A stretch of DNA of 64,000 bases. Origin: an uncultured Clostridium sp. GTDB taxonomy: Bacteria; Bacillota; Clostridia; Clostridiales; Clostridiaceae. Below the pieces are notes generated by a model. The model was not told where the DNA came from and searched no databases. It saw only the letters and a program-made list of their open reading frames with translations. Made by a program: the position numbers and the translations under genes. Within the stretch, counting starts at the first letter, position 1; each line of letters opens with the position of its first letter. This document shows positions 43,768 to 54,066 of the stretch, in pieces. The stretch covers positions 29,146-93,145 of the forward strand of contig CAKVLD010000008.1 in the NCBI GenBank assembly GCA_934755305.1, in the 5' to 3' direction.

Positions 43768-44379
43768 TTATTTTACTTTTATTGTATTTAATGTTTTTAG
43801 TAATTGATCATATGTTGTTGCAGCACAAGCTTCCGGCGTTGATTTACCTAATGCAATCTCTTTTATAACTTCTTGACAAATTTCTTTTATCAATGAATTT
43901 TCATAATATGGACTAAGTAAAATATCTGTCACATTATCTTTATTTTCATTAGTTGCTACTTCACTAGCTACAAAGACCTTTTGATCTAATAAGGTTTTAT
44001 AAAAGTTCAACAATTCTCTTATATCATCTTGAGTATAATTTAAATTATAAAACCCCTTTCCATCCTTTGAGTAATTTTCAAGCCAATCATAATTTATTTG
44101 CATTAAATCTGGTTCATCATTACCAGCAATCTTCATATTCATTCTTTTCTTAAATCCTGCCCATTCTCCAAATTGTTCTTTTACTTTAATATTAGGATAT
44201 TTGCTCTCAAATAACTTTATAGCTTCCATAGTTTTATCATATCTATTTTCATCCCCCCACCATGAAAAGCTAATAGTTACTTCATCTTTATTAGTTTCCT
44301 CTACTTTCCCGCAAGATATTAAAGTAAATAGCATTAAACAACTTATCATTAATGATAAAATTTTCTTACTCATAAGCAA
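43768..44379 (-). pseudogene. Sugar-type ABC solute-binding lipoprotein with internal deletions
   Basis: The intact open frame encodes 203 aa, about half of the usual 420-440. Residues 1-115 match the N-terminus of family 1 binding proteins: a lipobox at LISCGK, then SFSWWGDENRY, YPNIKVKEQFGEW and GNDEPDLMQINYDWL. A short middle piece follows (DDIRELLNFYKTLLDQKV), then the C-terminal end (LLSPYYENSLIKEICQEV, IALGKSTPEACA). The missing parts form most of both lobes, so sugar binding is unlikely. The frame was kept through the deletions. It follows the broken chemoreceptor gene after 9 nt. Confidence 0.75.
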
Positions 44380-44388
44380 TCACCTCTT

Positions 44389-46226
44389 TTACTCCTCTAC
44401 CTTAAATCTATTTATACTATTTTCAAGTCCTTCAACTGTTGAACTTAACTTTTCTGCTCCTTTTTCAAGGTTCTCTGCATTAGCTGTTTGTTCTTCTGTT
44501 GCAGCTAAAACTTCTTCTGTATTAGCTGAAGATGTTTCAGTAACTGACTTAATATTATTTGTAGCATTTAAAGTAACCTCTTTTTGTTCATCTATTCCTT
44601 TTGTAAATGAATAAATTACATTTAACTGATTACCTATTTTTTCTGTAGCTTTAATTACATTTTCAAAGGAACTGTTTGTAAAATCTACTGCATCTCTTTG
44701 TTCTTCAAATGCTTTTTTAGAAGTTTCAATAAGATTAATAGCTGAACTAGCCTTATAATTAATATTCTTTATTACTTCATACACACTACTTGTAGAATTT
44801 TTAGATTGTTCTGCTAATTTTTTAACTTCATCTGCTACAACTAAAAAACCTTTTCCACTCTCTCCAGCACGTGCTGCTTCTATTCCAGCATTTAACGAAA
44901 GCAAATTAGTTTGTTCATTTATGTCTTCTATTATATAAATTACCTTTTCAACTTCCTTAATACTTTCTACCAATTCTGCTATATGTTTATTAATATCATC
45001 CATTATAATATTAGTATTATCTGTTTTATCCCTAAGTTCTTTTACTACTTTTAAAGAATCGTCTCCTATTTTCTTAGTATCTTTAGATATAGAATTTACT
45101 GATTCTACATTAACAATTATCTTATTTATACTCTTTGCTAGACTATCCATAGTTTCAGATGTACTCTCTAATTCATTTACTTGTTCTAAAGTACCTGAAG
45201 CAATATCTTGCATTGCTGTAGAAACTCCATTTGAAATTTCATAAGTTTGATTAGACATATACTTAATATTTTCAACTTCATCCTTAACTACATCAACAAC
45301 TGATTTTGTACTTTTAATCAATTCATTAATTTGACTTATCATATTGTTAAAACTAGTACATAAAACATCTATTTCATCTCCTGTACCACTTTCTTGTACT
45401 TTGACAGTTAAATTTCCATTTTCAGCCATCTTCATTTTATCCACTAATCTATTTAGTGGATTAGTTATTTGTTTAGATAACTTATATCCTAATAAACTTG
45501 TAAAGACGATACAAACTAAAGCTACTACAGTTGTAAATATACCTGTTATAGAAATTTCCTTCAAAATATACTCTTTAGGTATCTCATTTACTATACTCCA
45601 TCCATTTTCACATTTATCATATAAAATCAGATTATCATCGACTTTAAAATTTTTAGTGGTTTCATTATTTATTTTTTCCGCTATGTTACTACTTAATTTT
45701 TGTCCTAACTCTTCCTCATTTGTTGAAAAAACTACAGTATTATCTTCGTTACATAATCTTACTGTAGTATTACTTTCATCCTTTAACTCATCAAATATTT
45801 CTCTAAATTCAGTAGTATAAATAGATGCAAATATAACAGCATTATCATTTACCTTTTTTACAAAGAAAAATCAAAAAAATTTTCCATTAAACTTATAGAT
45901 AATATATACTCATTTATTTCATCTTCTTGCTTTTGCTTTTCATAAGCTTCAAATTGAGTGTTTTCTGGATTATAAGTCATAATGCTATCTTCTGCAAAAA
46001 TTAATGATACGGAATCTTCTATGGTTTCTAAAAAATTATTAATAGCTATTTTAGTTTGTTTACTAGATCTAGTTGATAAATTAATTATTTTTGAATTTAT
46101 AATCCTTTTTGTATTTGCATATGTAAGAGTCGATATAGTAAATGAAGGTATAGCCACCAATAATACGCAAAATATAACCAACTTAAATTTAAGAGACTTC
46201 TTGTCTACTTTCATAATTTTCGCCAC
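44389..46226 (-). pseudogene. Methyl-accepting chemotaxis protein, frame broken in the sensor domain
   Basis: The first frame (46226 to 45858) holds the N-terminal membrane helix and the start of a Cache-type sensor. A second frame, open from about 45880 to 44389, holds the rest of the sensor ([16 protein letters not shown]), membrane helix 2, HAMP ([12 protein letters not shown]) and the signalling tip ([29 protein letters not shown]). The two join at the A5 run 45866-45870: one extra base there restores one frame, but the sensor would still be short, so a small out-of-frame deletion is likely. A separate downstream protein could still start at an internal TTG (45564). Confidence 0.8.
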
Positions 46227-46348
46227 CTAACTTAATTTTTTAACACGTGTGCAAAACTTTGTAATTTTACAAAGTTATACTTCATTCTATTGTCGTATGC
46301 TTTTTTATAAAGTTTACAGTAATGTAAAAAAATATATATATAATCTCA

Positions 46349-46388
46349 AAAAAATATATCTCTAAACTATATTTAGAGATATATTTTT
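46349..46388. terminator. 18-bp perfect hairpin terminator, bidirectional
   Basis: AAAAAATATATCTCTAAA (46349-46366) pairs with TTTAGAGATATATTTTTT (46371-46388) around 4 nt. It lies 18 nt past the stop of the 75-aa gene and upstream of the chemoreceptor. Confidence 0.8.
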
Positions 46389-46405
46389 TAATTATCTTAT
46401 AAAAA

Positions 46406-46633
46406 CTAGATTCTTTCAGCAACTATCTTATTAATTATTTCTATTCTATCTTCACCTAAAACTCCAGCTATCTTTCCTTCTATATGTCCATTCTTATAAA
46501 CACCATTAGCATCTACTATCTTAAGTATCTTTGAAGATAATTTTTCATATGTCATTAAATCATCTAGATATAAATCCACTAAATCTTTTAAGCAAGTTGC
46601 TAGTTCTCTTGGGTTTTTATAAACTGCTCTCAT
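46406..46633 (-). CDS. TIGR04540-like small conserved protein
   Basis: The 75-aa protein begins MRAVYKNPRELATCLKDLVDLYLDDL and contains VYKNGHIEGKIAGVLGEDR. The pattern agrees with my memory of the clostridial TIGR04540 family, whose function is unknown. It is soluble, mostly helical and acidic. The gene is flanked by a strong terminator and stands alone. The family name should be read as likely, not certain. Confidence 0.7.
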   Translation of the reverse strand: MRAVYKNPRELATCLKDLVDLYLDDLMTYEKLSSKILKIVDANGVYKNGHIEGKIAGVLGEDRIEIINKIVAERI

Positions 46634-46800
46634 AATAACTTTTAACCTTTCTTAACATTAATTGTATTTTAAATATCTACTATTATATGATAATATTTTC
46701 ACTTTATCAATAATATTTGCATATTCTATACAATATTATGCTAGAAGTTTTATTTTTCTTATTTTACTTTTCATAATATACATTTTTCAACTTAATTTAA

Positions 46801-46974
46801 CTATTTATTTTCTTCAATAAGCTTTTCTATTTCATGTTTACATCTAGCGCCACAACATCCACCAGTACCTGCACCAGTCTTTTCTTTTATTTCTTCATAA
46901 GTTACATTTCCTTCTCTTATAGTTTCAATTATCTTTTCCTCTTTTATTCCTCTGCAAAAACAAACTTTAGTCAT
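46801..46974 (-). CDS. BFD-like [2Fe-2S]-binding protein, 57 aa
   Basis: The small protein starts MTKVCFCRGIKEEKI and has four cysteines in the BFD pattern: C-x-C near residues 5-7, and GGCCGARCK near 41-49. Between them lies the helical ETIREGNVTYEEIKEKTGAG typical of bacterioferritin-associated ferredoxin and NifU-middle-type domains. Such domains bind one [2Fe-2S] cluster and pass electrons, for example in iron release or in small oxidoreductases. A GGAAGAAG ribosome site precedes the ATG. The gene stands alone. Confidence 0.85.
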   Translation of the reverse strand: MTKVCFCRGIKEEKIIETIREGNVTYEEIKEKTGAGTGGCCGARCKHEIEKLIEENK

Positions 46975-47106
46975 AAATCTTCTTCCTTTTATTTTTTATT
47001 TTTTCATTTTTAATTAAACAATAATAATTATTCTTTGTCAAATATTTTCTTTTCTTTCTTTTAGTTGTATAATTTTACATATATTATATATTGTAGGAGA
47101 AAGCTT

Positions 47107-48144
47107 ATGAGTACTTATTCATTTTTATTAGTTGACTTTATTAGTGTAATAGTATTATTTACTCTTTTAGTTTATTCAAAAAAAGATTTAAACTTAAATA
47201 TAGATAATACAATAAATAAAATACATATCTTTGCACTATATCTTGTTATCGTAATTATTATATTTAAAATTTTTATCTCTATATTATCCATGTATAGTTA
47301 TAACTTTTTAATTCCTATTAATAGATTATTTAATTCAATAATTATAACTATATATCTTTTTGTTAAACTACTTTATGTTATGTATATATGTGAATGGTTT
47401 AACGTCAAATATAACATATATGTATTTTTAGCACCAAGTATATTTAATTTACTATTATGTATCCTTAATTTTAAATACGATATATTATTTAAAATTAATA
47501 TATACAATTTTTACAGTAGAGAATCTTTCTTTTTAGTACCTTTTTTTATTTCTTTAGCATACTTACTATATGCATTAAATATACTAAAAAATAATGCAAA
47601 ATATATTTCTAAGACTCGTTTAATAAGCTTTTTTTTGCATATAACTCTAATTATTTTAACTGATATATTGGATAAAATATTTAATATATCTTTTTTTATT
47701 TCTCCAACATTAACAATATCAATTGTAATAAATTACCTAATAATACATAGAAGTCTTCCATATTACAAGCCACGTTTAAATTGTTATAATAAAAAAGCTC
47801 TTTCCAAGGATTTATATAAATATTTTTATAATAAAGTTGAATTTACAATGATATTTTTTAATATAAAAAAATTCAAATCTATTTCTAACTTACTTGGAAG
47901 TTCAGCATCTAATGAATGTATTCTAGATTTTGTTCATGCCCTATTAGTAGTCTTTAAAAATCTAGGTACTATTTTCCATTTATGTGATGATAAATTTATA
48001 ATTATAATAAAAAACAATGATAATGATAAAGTTTTAGAATTACTAAGTGAATTAGATAAAAAACTTGAAGCTTACAATAAAGAAAACATGAAACCTTACT
48101 TATTAAAATATCATTATAAATCAACTTTTTTTAAATTTAACTAA
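47107..48144 (+). CDS. Membrane protein with degenerate GGDEF-like domain
   Basis: From the ATG at 47107 (AGGAG 7 nt upstream) the product has 345 aa. Seven or eight hydrophobic helices occupy residues 1-215. A C-terminal domain follows with the order seen in diguanylate cyclases: NIKKFKSISNLLGSSASNECILDFVHALL, then GTIFHLCDDKFIIII. In the second motif GGDEF is replaced by LCDDK, and the chain stops soon after, so the cyclase fold is short and inactive. It may sense or scaffold. It precedes asnB by 128 nt and has lower GC than its neighbours. Confidence 0.65.
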   Translation: MSTYSFLLVDFISVIVLFTLLVYSKKDLNLNIDNTINKIHIFALYLVIVIIIFKIFISILSMYSYNFLIPINRLFNSIIITIYLFVKLLYVMYICEWFNVKYNIYVFLAPSIFNLLLCILNFKYDILFKINIYNFYSRESFFLVPFFISLAYLLYALNILKNNAKYISKTRLISFFLHITLIILTDILDKIFNISFFISPTLTISIVINYLIIHRSLPYYKPRLNCYNKKALSKDLYKYFYNKVEFTMIFFNIKKFKSISNLLGSSASNECILDFVHALLVVFKNLGTIFHLCDDKFIIIIKNNDNDKVLELLSELDKKLEAYNKENMKPYLLKYHYKSTFFKFN

Positions 48145-48272
48145 TACAAAAAATGTTGATAATTTTGCATAAAATTATAATTACTAAATCACTAAAATCA
48201 CCTATTTTAAAAATAATTCATATTTTATATAAGATTATGAATTTATTTGAAAATTAGAAAAGAGGATTTAAA

Positions 48273-50114
48273 ATGTGTGGAATTGCAGGATTTATTAACT
48301 TTACTAAAAATATCTCAAAAGACACCTTTATATTAAAAGATATGGTTAATGCACTAGAAAATCGTGGACCTGATTCTTCGGGGTATTATATATCACAAAA
48401 TGTACTTTTAGGACACCGCAGATTAATAGTTGTTGACCCTATAGGCGGAAAACAACCTATGATAAAAAAATATAACAATAATGAATATGTGTTAGTTTAT
48501 AATGGAGAATTATATAATACTGAAGATATTCGTAAAGAACTTTTATTTAAGGGTTTTACTTTCGATTCTTACTCTGATACTGAAGTAATACTTACTTCAT
48601 ATATTGCTTGGGGATTTGACTGTATAAAAAAATTTAATGGTATATTTGCTTTTGCTATTTTTGATAAAAATAAAAATACTATTTTTTTAGGTCGAGATCC
48701 ATTTGGAGTAAAACCACTTTTTTATTATATAAAAGATAACACATTTATTTTTGCTTCTGAAATAAAATCTCTTCTAAAACATCCTTATATAGAACCTATA
48801 TTAGATAAAGACTCATTAACAAAATTATTTGCTTTAGGACCTGCTGTCCCCCTTGGTAGTGGAATATTAAAAAATATTCAAGAAATTCCACCTGCTAATT
48901 GCATTATTTTAACAAAAAGCTCATTAAAGCTGTACGAATACTGGAAACTAACTCCAAAGGAAATCACCGAAGATATTCCTACTATTATAGAGCATACTAG
49001 AAATTTATTAATAGATTCTATTAAAAGACAATTAGTTGGGGATGTACCTCTTTGTACTTTTTTATCTGGAGGATTAGACTCTTCTGCTATTACAGCTATT
49101 GCAGCAAATGAATATAAAAAGAAAAATAAAACACTTACTTCCTATTCTATAGATTATGAAGATAATGATAAATATTTTAAAGCATCCTTTTATCAACCCA
49201 CATCAGATCAATACTGGGCATTAAAAATGGCAAAGTTCCTAAATACAAATCACATTACTATAACACTAAATCATAGTGATTTAGTAAAAGCTCTAAAGGA
49301 TGCAACCTTAGCACGTGATCTTCCTGGTATGGCAGATGTTGATTCTTCCTTATATCTATTTTGTAAAGAAATAAAAAAAGATTTTGTAATAGCTTTGTCT
49401 GGAGAATGTGCTGATGAAATATTTGGAGGTTACCCTTGGTTCACTAATCCAGACTTAAGGTGGTCAAATACATTTCCTTGGTCTAGATTTATAAATGATA
49501 GAATTTCTATTTTAAATAATGACTTGAAAAATTTAAAGATTTCAGAATATGCTAATGAAGAATATTTGAAAACTTTAAAAGAAGTACCTCATTTAGATAA
49601 TGAATCAAAAGAAGATTTTAGAGAAAAAGAATTATCTTATCTAAATCTTAAATGGTTTATGGTTACTCTTTTAAATCGTAAAGATAGAATGAGTATGGCA
49701 AATAGCCTTGAAGTAAGAGTACCTTTTGCTGATTATAGACTTGTTGAGTATGCATTCAACCTTCCTTCTAATATAAAATTACTTGATGGTAGAGAAAAAG
49801 GGCTTCTTCGTAAAGCTCTAGAAGGTATCTTACCAGATGATATAGTGTATAGAAAAAAGAGTCCTTATCCAAAGACTCATAATCCTATCTACACAGAACT
49901 TGTTTGTAACATTATGAGTAATATTTTATCTGATAATACTTCACCTATCTTATCTCTTATAGATAAGAAAAAGGTTACTGAGATAGTAAACACTAAAGGA
50001 AGTTCTTACAAAACTCCTTGGTATGGCCAATTAATGACTGGCCCTCAACTTATAGCTTATTTAATACAAGTTAATACTTGGCTTAAAGAGTACAATATAA
50101 AAATTGAATTATGA
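48273..50114 (+). CDS. asnB: Asparagine synthase (glutamine-hydrolysing)
   Basis: The 613-aa enzyme makes asparagine from aspartate, ATP and glutamine. The glutaminase nucleophile is Cys2 (MCGIAGF) and the domain shows LENRGPDSSG and YNGELYN. The synthetase domain has the PP-loop FLSGGLDSSAI near residue 265, and LSGECADEIFGGYPW and LEVRVPFADYRLVEYAF. A bidirectional terminator follows. It is a class II amidotransferase; no wall- or capsule-modifying neighbours suggest another substrate. Confidence 0.95.
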   Translation: MCGIAGFINFTKNISKDTFILKDMVNALENRGPDSSGYYISQNVLLGHRRLIVVDPIGGKQPMIKKYNNNEYVLVYNGELYNTEDIRKELLFKGFTFDSYSDTEVILTSYIAWGFDCIKKFNGIFAFAIFDKNKNTIFLGRDPFGVKPLFYYIKDNTFIFASEIKSLLKHPYIEPILDKDSLTKLFALGPAVPLGSGILKNIQEIPPANCIILTKSSLKLYEYWKLTPKEITEDIPTIIEHTRNLLIDSIKRQLVGDVPLCTFLSGGLDSSAITAIAANEYKKKNKTLTSYSIDYEDNDKYFKASFYQPTSDQYWALKMAKFLNTNHITITLNHSDLVKALKDATLARDLPGMADVDSSLYLFCKEIKKDFVIALSGECADEIFGGYPWFTNPDLRWSNTFPWSRFINDRISILNNDLKNLKISEYANEEYLKTLKEVPHLDNESKEDFREKELSYLNLKWFMVTLLNRKDRMSMANSLEVRVPFADYRLVEYAFNLPSNIKLLDGREKGLLRKALEGILPDDIVYRKKSPYPKTHNPIYTELVCNIMSNILSDNTSPILSLIDKKKVTEIVNTKGSSYKTPWYGQLMTGPQLIAYLIQVNTWLKEYNIKIEL

Positions 50115-50122
50115 TTTATATA

Positions 50123-50177
50123 AAAAGTGAGAATCTAAAATTTATAATTAAAGTATAAATTTTAATTCTCACTTTTT
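50123..50177. terminator. Long hairpin between convergent asnB and alr
   Basis: AAAAAGTGAGAAT near 50123-50135 pairs with ATTCTCACTTTTT near 50164-50176, and AAATTTATA pairs with TATAAATTT inside. It has A and T tracts on both sides and serves both genes. Confidence 0.85.
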
Positions 50178-50180
50178 AAC

Positions 50181-51341
50181 CTATATATAATTTCTAACCT
50201 TAACTATTTTTCCATTTTTACAATATACTCTAGGAATTCTTTGTTTAATCATACATAGAATTTCATAATTTATTGTTCCTAAAAGATTTGCCATATCATC
50301 AGCATCAAATTTCAAGTTTCCCTCTGAACCTAAAAGTATTACTTCATCTCCTACTGATACTTCTCCAATATCAGTTACATCTACCATACATTGATCCATA
50401 CATATATTTCCTACAACATTTGCAAGTTTTCCATTTATAATAACCTTTGCTTTTTTGCTTAAAAGTCTTGAATAACCATCTGCATATCCTATTGGAATAG
50501 TTGCAATTTTAGTTTTTCTACTAGTCTTAAACTTCCTACCATAACTTACATACATACCTTCATCTAATTCTTTTACATGAGAGACTTTTGTTTTTAATGT
50601 TAATGCCTTCTTTAAAGGTAATCTATCCTTTTTTACTTCATCTGATGGATAATATCCATAAAGTATTATTCCTGCTCTTACTCCATCTAAATATGTTTCT
50701 GGCAAATCTATAATAGCTCCACTATTAGATACATGTTTAAATGGAATATTAATATTCCTCTTCTCTAACTCACTAATTACAAATTTAATCTTATTAAATT
50801 GTTCATAAGTATATTCTTTATCCTTTTCATCCGCTGTAGAAAAGTGAGTAAATATACCTGTTATTTCAATTCCTTCAAGCTTCCATATTTCTTCAATAAT
50901 ATTTATACTATTTTCATTTGGCAAAAATCCTATTCTACCCATTCCTGTATCTATGGCTATATGTATTTTTGCTCTCTTTCCTAACGATACTGCTATATCT
51001 GATAACTTCTTTGCATAGTCTAAATCATATACTGTTTGTTCTATTAAATTATTCACCAATAACTCTCCATATTCTAAAGGTGTATAACCTAATATTATAA
51101 TAGGTGCTGTAATGTTATTTCTTATAAGTTCTTGAGCTTCGCTAATCATTGCAACTGCTAATTTTTTAGCTCCATTTTCTAATAATGTTGGAACTATATC
51201 TACTGCGCCATGTCCATATGCATCTGCCTTTACTACTGCCACTATATCTTTATCTTTAGATATTTTTTTTATATTTTCTATATTAAACTTAATAGCATCT
51301 AAATCTACTTCTGCCCATACTGATCTCATAACTGTATCCAT
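50181..51341 (-). CDS. alr: Alanine racemase
   Basis: The 386-aa PLP enzyme supplies D-alanine for peptidoglycan. The PLP lysine is in [10 protein letters not shown] near residues 36-45. Other conserved parts are [35 protein letters not shown] and the catalytic tyrosine/substrate region MYVSYGRKF with [13 protein letters not shown]. It is monocistronic and ends at the shared terminator with asnB. Confidence 0.96.
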   Translation of the reverse strand: MDTVMRSVWAEVDLDAIKFNIENIKKISKDKDIVAVVKADAYGHGAVDIVPTLLENGAKKLAVAMISEAQELIRNNITAPIIILGYTPLEYGELLVNNLIEQTVYDLDYAKKLSDIAVSLGKRAKIHIAIDTGMGRIGFLPNENSINIIEEIWKLEGIEITGIFTHFSTADEKDKEYTYEQFNKIKFVISELEKRNINIPFKHVSNSGAIIDLPETYLDGVRAGIILYGYYPSDEVKKDRLPLKKALTLKTKVSHVKELDEGMYVSYGRKFKTSRKTKIATIPIGYADGYSRLLSKKAKVIINGKLANVVGNICMDQCMVDVTDIGEVSVGDEVILLGSEGNLKFDADDMANLLGTINYEILCMIKQRIPRVYCKNGKIVKVRNYI

Positions 51342-51409
51342 AACTTTTTACGCCTCTTCCTACTATCTTAATATATTAATATTATATGAAAATTTTATTA
51401 CCAAAGAAA

Positions 51410-51448
51410 AGAACCACTACTATTTCTTTTCTATTAATTAGTGGTTCT
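51410..51448 (-). terminator. Terminator overlapping the VTT-protein stop codon
   Basis: AGAACCACTA (51410-51419) pairs with TAGTGGTTCT (51439-51448), which overlaps the end of the membrane protein gene. On the minus strand a T-rich stretch follows the stem. It lies about 70 nt upstream of the alr start. Confidence 0.7.
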
Positions 51449-52103
51449 AACTATTTTTTAAATTCATTATTCTTTTTGAAAATACAGTAACTAATACAAC
51501 AATAGCTATTGGTATAATAAATTTAATCGAAAAAGGATAGGCTAAGTTTTTTCCTATTACTGAATAACATAATGTTTCTGGTACCACACCTAATAAAGAT
51601 GCCATAATAAATGCAAAGAAACTTATATTAGTAAATCCACAAGCATAACTTAAAGGGTCATAAGGAAGTATAGGTGGTAATCTTAAGAAAAATAATATCT
51701 TAAATCCATTGTTCCTCATATTATCATCTAACTTCATAAACTTATTTCCTATTAACTTTTGTACAAACTCTTTTCCAAGAAATCTAGCTAAATAAAATGC
51801 AATTGTTCCTGATACAAAGAAGCCTACCATTGAAATTAAAAATCCTTTTATTGGACCAAATATAATTCCTCCAACTATTGCTACCACATTACTTGGCATA
51901 ACTATAATAAAAGGTTTTAATGCATATATGCCCAAAAAAATTATTGCAGCAAAAGGTCCTTTAGACCTAATAAAATTTACTATTCTTTCTACCCTTAAAT
52001 TTTGTATTAAATTCCAATTTTTAATTATTAGTATTAATGATATTATCACTAAAAACATAAATACAAAAAATTTAATAGCATCTTTCTTATCACTTTTCTC
52101 CAT
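51447..52103 (-). CDS. TVP38/TMEM64 (VTT/DedA-like) membrane protein
   Basis: The 218-aa protein has about six membrane segments and the VTT-domain core: KPFIIVMPSNVVAIVGGIIFGPIKGF, then RFLGKEFVQKLIG, FFLRLPPILPYDPLSYACGFTNISF and GVVPETLCYSVIG. The conserved glycine-rich reentrant loops and LRLPPILPYD are typical. VTT proteins move or scramble lipids such as undecaprenyl phosphate or support membrane homeostasis. It follows the aminopeptidase gene by about 22 nt, so they are co-transcribed. Confidence 0.88.
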   Translation of the reverse strand: MEKSDKKDAIKFFVFMFLVIISLILIIKNWNLIQNLRVERIVNFIRSKGPFAAIIFLGIYALKPFIIVMPSNVVAIVGGIIFGPIKGFLISMVGFFVSGTIAFYLARFLGKEFVQKLIGNKFMKLDDNMRNNGFKILFFLRLPPILPYDPLSYACGFTNISFFAFIMASLLGVVPETLCYSVIGKNLAYPFSIKFIIPIAIVVLVTVFSKRIMNLKNS

Positions 52104-52125
52104 TTTTGCCTCATCTATTTATTTT

Positions 52126-53895
52126 CTATTTTACTTCTTTAGTTATACTTCTCAAAAATTCTCTTTCTTCCCCGTTTAAGTATGGTGATATCTTTTCATA
52201 TACTTCTTTATGGTATGAATTAAGCCAATTCTTTTCTTCATCATTTAAAAGTGTTACATCTATTCCTTCTAAATCAATAGGTACATATGTTACAGTATTA
52301 AACTTATAGAACTCACCCATTTCTTTATCTGAAGATAGTCTTTCTACCACCATAATATTTTCTGTTCTTATACCATGTTTACCCTCTTTATATACTCCTG
52401 GTTCATTAGTAACTATCATACCTGGTTTTAATTCTATATCATTTCCTTTTGGTCTTATACCATGTGGTCCTTCATGTACATTAAGATAGAAACCTACTCC
52501 ATGTCCTGTACCACATTTATAATCAATTCCATATGTCCATAAAGGTCTTCTTGCAATAGAATCCAAGTTAATTCCTGTTGAACCTTTTAAAAATACTGTT
52601 GATGCAAGATTGATATGACCTTTTAATACAAGGGTAAAGTCTCTCTTTTCTTCTTCAGTCAACTTGCCTAATACAAAAGTTCTTGTAATATCAGTAGTTC
52701 CATCTAGATATTGAGCTCCTGAATCTATTAATAACATTCCTTCATTAGTTAATGTTCTATTACTTTCTTTAGTTGCTGAATAATGCATCATAGCAGCATT
52801 TGACTTGTATCCTGCTATAGTATTAAAACTTAATCCTTTAAAATTTTCTCCTTGAGATCTAAATTCTTCAAGTTTATCAGAAGCTGAAATCTCACTAATT
52901 TCAATTGAACCTATATTTTCCTTAAGCCATTTTGTAAACTTAACCATTGCTACACCATCTCTAATTTGCGATTTTTCTATATTAGCAATTTCAATTTCAT
53001 TTTTTATTGCTTTTAAGGTTGTTGTTATATTTAAATGATCTATAACTTTAACATTTTCATTTATTAATGAGAATAGTTTTGCACTAACCTTAGCACCATC
53101 TATTATAACAGACTTCTCTATTTTTTTTACATCTTCAAATATTTCTAAATATTCCTTTAATGTAACGCCTTCTTTTTCTAAAGTAGATTTTACCTCTGGT
53201 AAAACTTTGTTAGAATCTATATATAATATAGCTTTATCATAACTTATCATGGCATAAGATAAACATACAGGATTATAAGCAATATCATTTCCTCTTATGT
53301 TGAATAACCATGCTATATCATCTAAAGAAGTTATTATATAATTTTCTCCATTTAAGGCTTTCATCTCTTTTCTAACTTCACTTATCTTTTCTTCTGTAGA
53401 CTTACCGGAGAATTTAATATCATGAATAAATATTTTATTCATAGGAAGTTTTGGTCTATCTTTCCAAACTTCCTCTAATATATCTATATTCATATCTATA
53501 TTAAAATTATTCTTTTTAGCTATATTTTTATAATTTAAAAATTCATTTTTTGAAATTACTTTTCCATCAAAAGCTAATGTTTCATTAGCTTTAACATTAC
53601 TTTCTATCCACTCTTCTAAAGAAGGATATCCTTCTGTTCTCATTTTCATAAGTTCTATTTTTGAATCCTTAAGTTGATGCTCTGCTTGTATAAAATAACG
53701 TCCATCAGTCCACAAAAAAGCTTTTTCTTTCCCTACAAGTAAAGTACCTGCTGATCCAGTAAATCCAGAAACGTACGCTCTCCCTTTATAAGCATCTGGT
53801 ACATATTCACTTTGATGTGGATCTGCACTTGGAATTATGTAATAGTCAAACTTTAATCTTTTCATTGAATCCCTTAATTTATCTAACTTATTCAT
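52126..53895 (-). CDS. Xaa-Pro aminopeptidase (M24B)
   Basis: The 589-aa enzyme removes N-terminal residues before proline. The long form has two creatinase-like N-terminal domains and a C-terminal pita-bread domain. Metal ligands are visible: LIDSGAQYLDGTTDITRTF (two Asp), GTGHGVGFYLNVHEGP (His), VTNEPGVYKEGKHGIR (Glu) and TENIMVVE (Glu). The N-terminal IPSADPHQSEYVPD and ASGFTGSAGT-like region are typical of eukaryotic-type APP1 homologues in Firmicutes. GGAGG lies 7 nt upstream of the ATG. Confidence 0.93.
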   Translation of the reverse strand: MNKLDKLRDSMKRLKFDYYIIPSADPHQSEYVPDAYKGRAYVSGFTGSAGTLLVGKEKAFLWTDGRYFIQAEHQLKDSKIELMKMRTEGYPSLEEWIESNVKANETLAFDGKVISKNEFLNYKNIAKKNNFNIDMNIDILEEVWKDRPKLPMNKIFIHDIKFSGKSTEEKISEVRKEMKALNGENYIITSLDDIAWLFNIRGNDIAYNPVCLSYAMISYDKAILYIDSNKVLPEVKSTLEKEGVTLKEYLEIFEDVKKIEKSVIIDGAKVSAKLFSLINENVKVIDHLNITTTLKAIKNEIEIANIEKSQIRDGVAMVKFTKWLKENIGSIEISEISASDKLEEFRSQGENFKGLSFNTIAGYKSNAAMMHYSATKESNRTLTNEGMLLIDSGAQYLDGTTDITRTFVLGKLTEEEKRDFTLVLKGHINLASTVFLKGSTGINLDSIARRPLWTYGIDYKCGTGHGVGFYLNVHEGPHGIRPKGNDIELKPGMIVTNEPGVYKEGKHGIRTENIMVVERLSSDKEMGEFYKFNTVTYVPIDLEGIDVTLLNDEEKNWLNSYHKEVYEKISPYLNGEEREFLRSITKEVK

Positions 53896-54066
53896 AAAAA
53901 CCTCCCTAATTTATTCATTCAATACTAGTATAATGCAACAAATACTTATTTAAAATAAAAAAAATATGAAATAAAAATTAATAAATTCTTATTTCATATT
54001 TAACATGTCTTTAACTTTTTAAATTTTTATATTTTTAATAAATTTTATAGCTATAAGAAATACAAT

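Noticed and set aside
45389..45564. Chemoreceptor gene starting at the TTG at 45564
   Set aside because: The frame is open for another 300 nt upstream and encodes the rest of the sensor domain; the TTG lies within it. It is kept only as a possible secondary start.
48145..48272. Possible T-box riboswitch upstream of asnB
   Set aside because: The gap is only 128 nt, very AT-rich, with no T-box motif or terminator/antiterminator pair.
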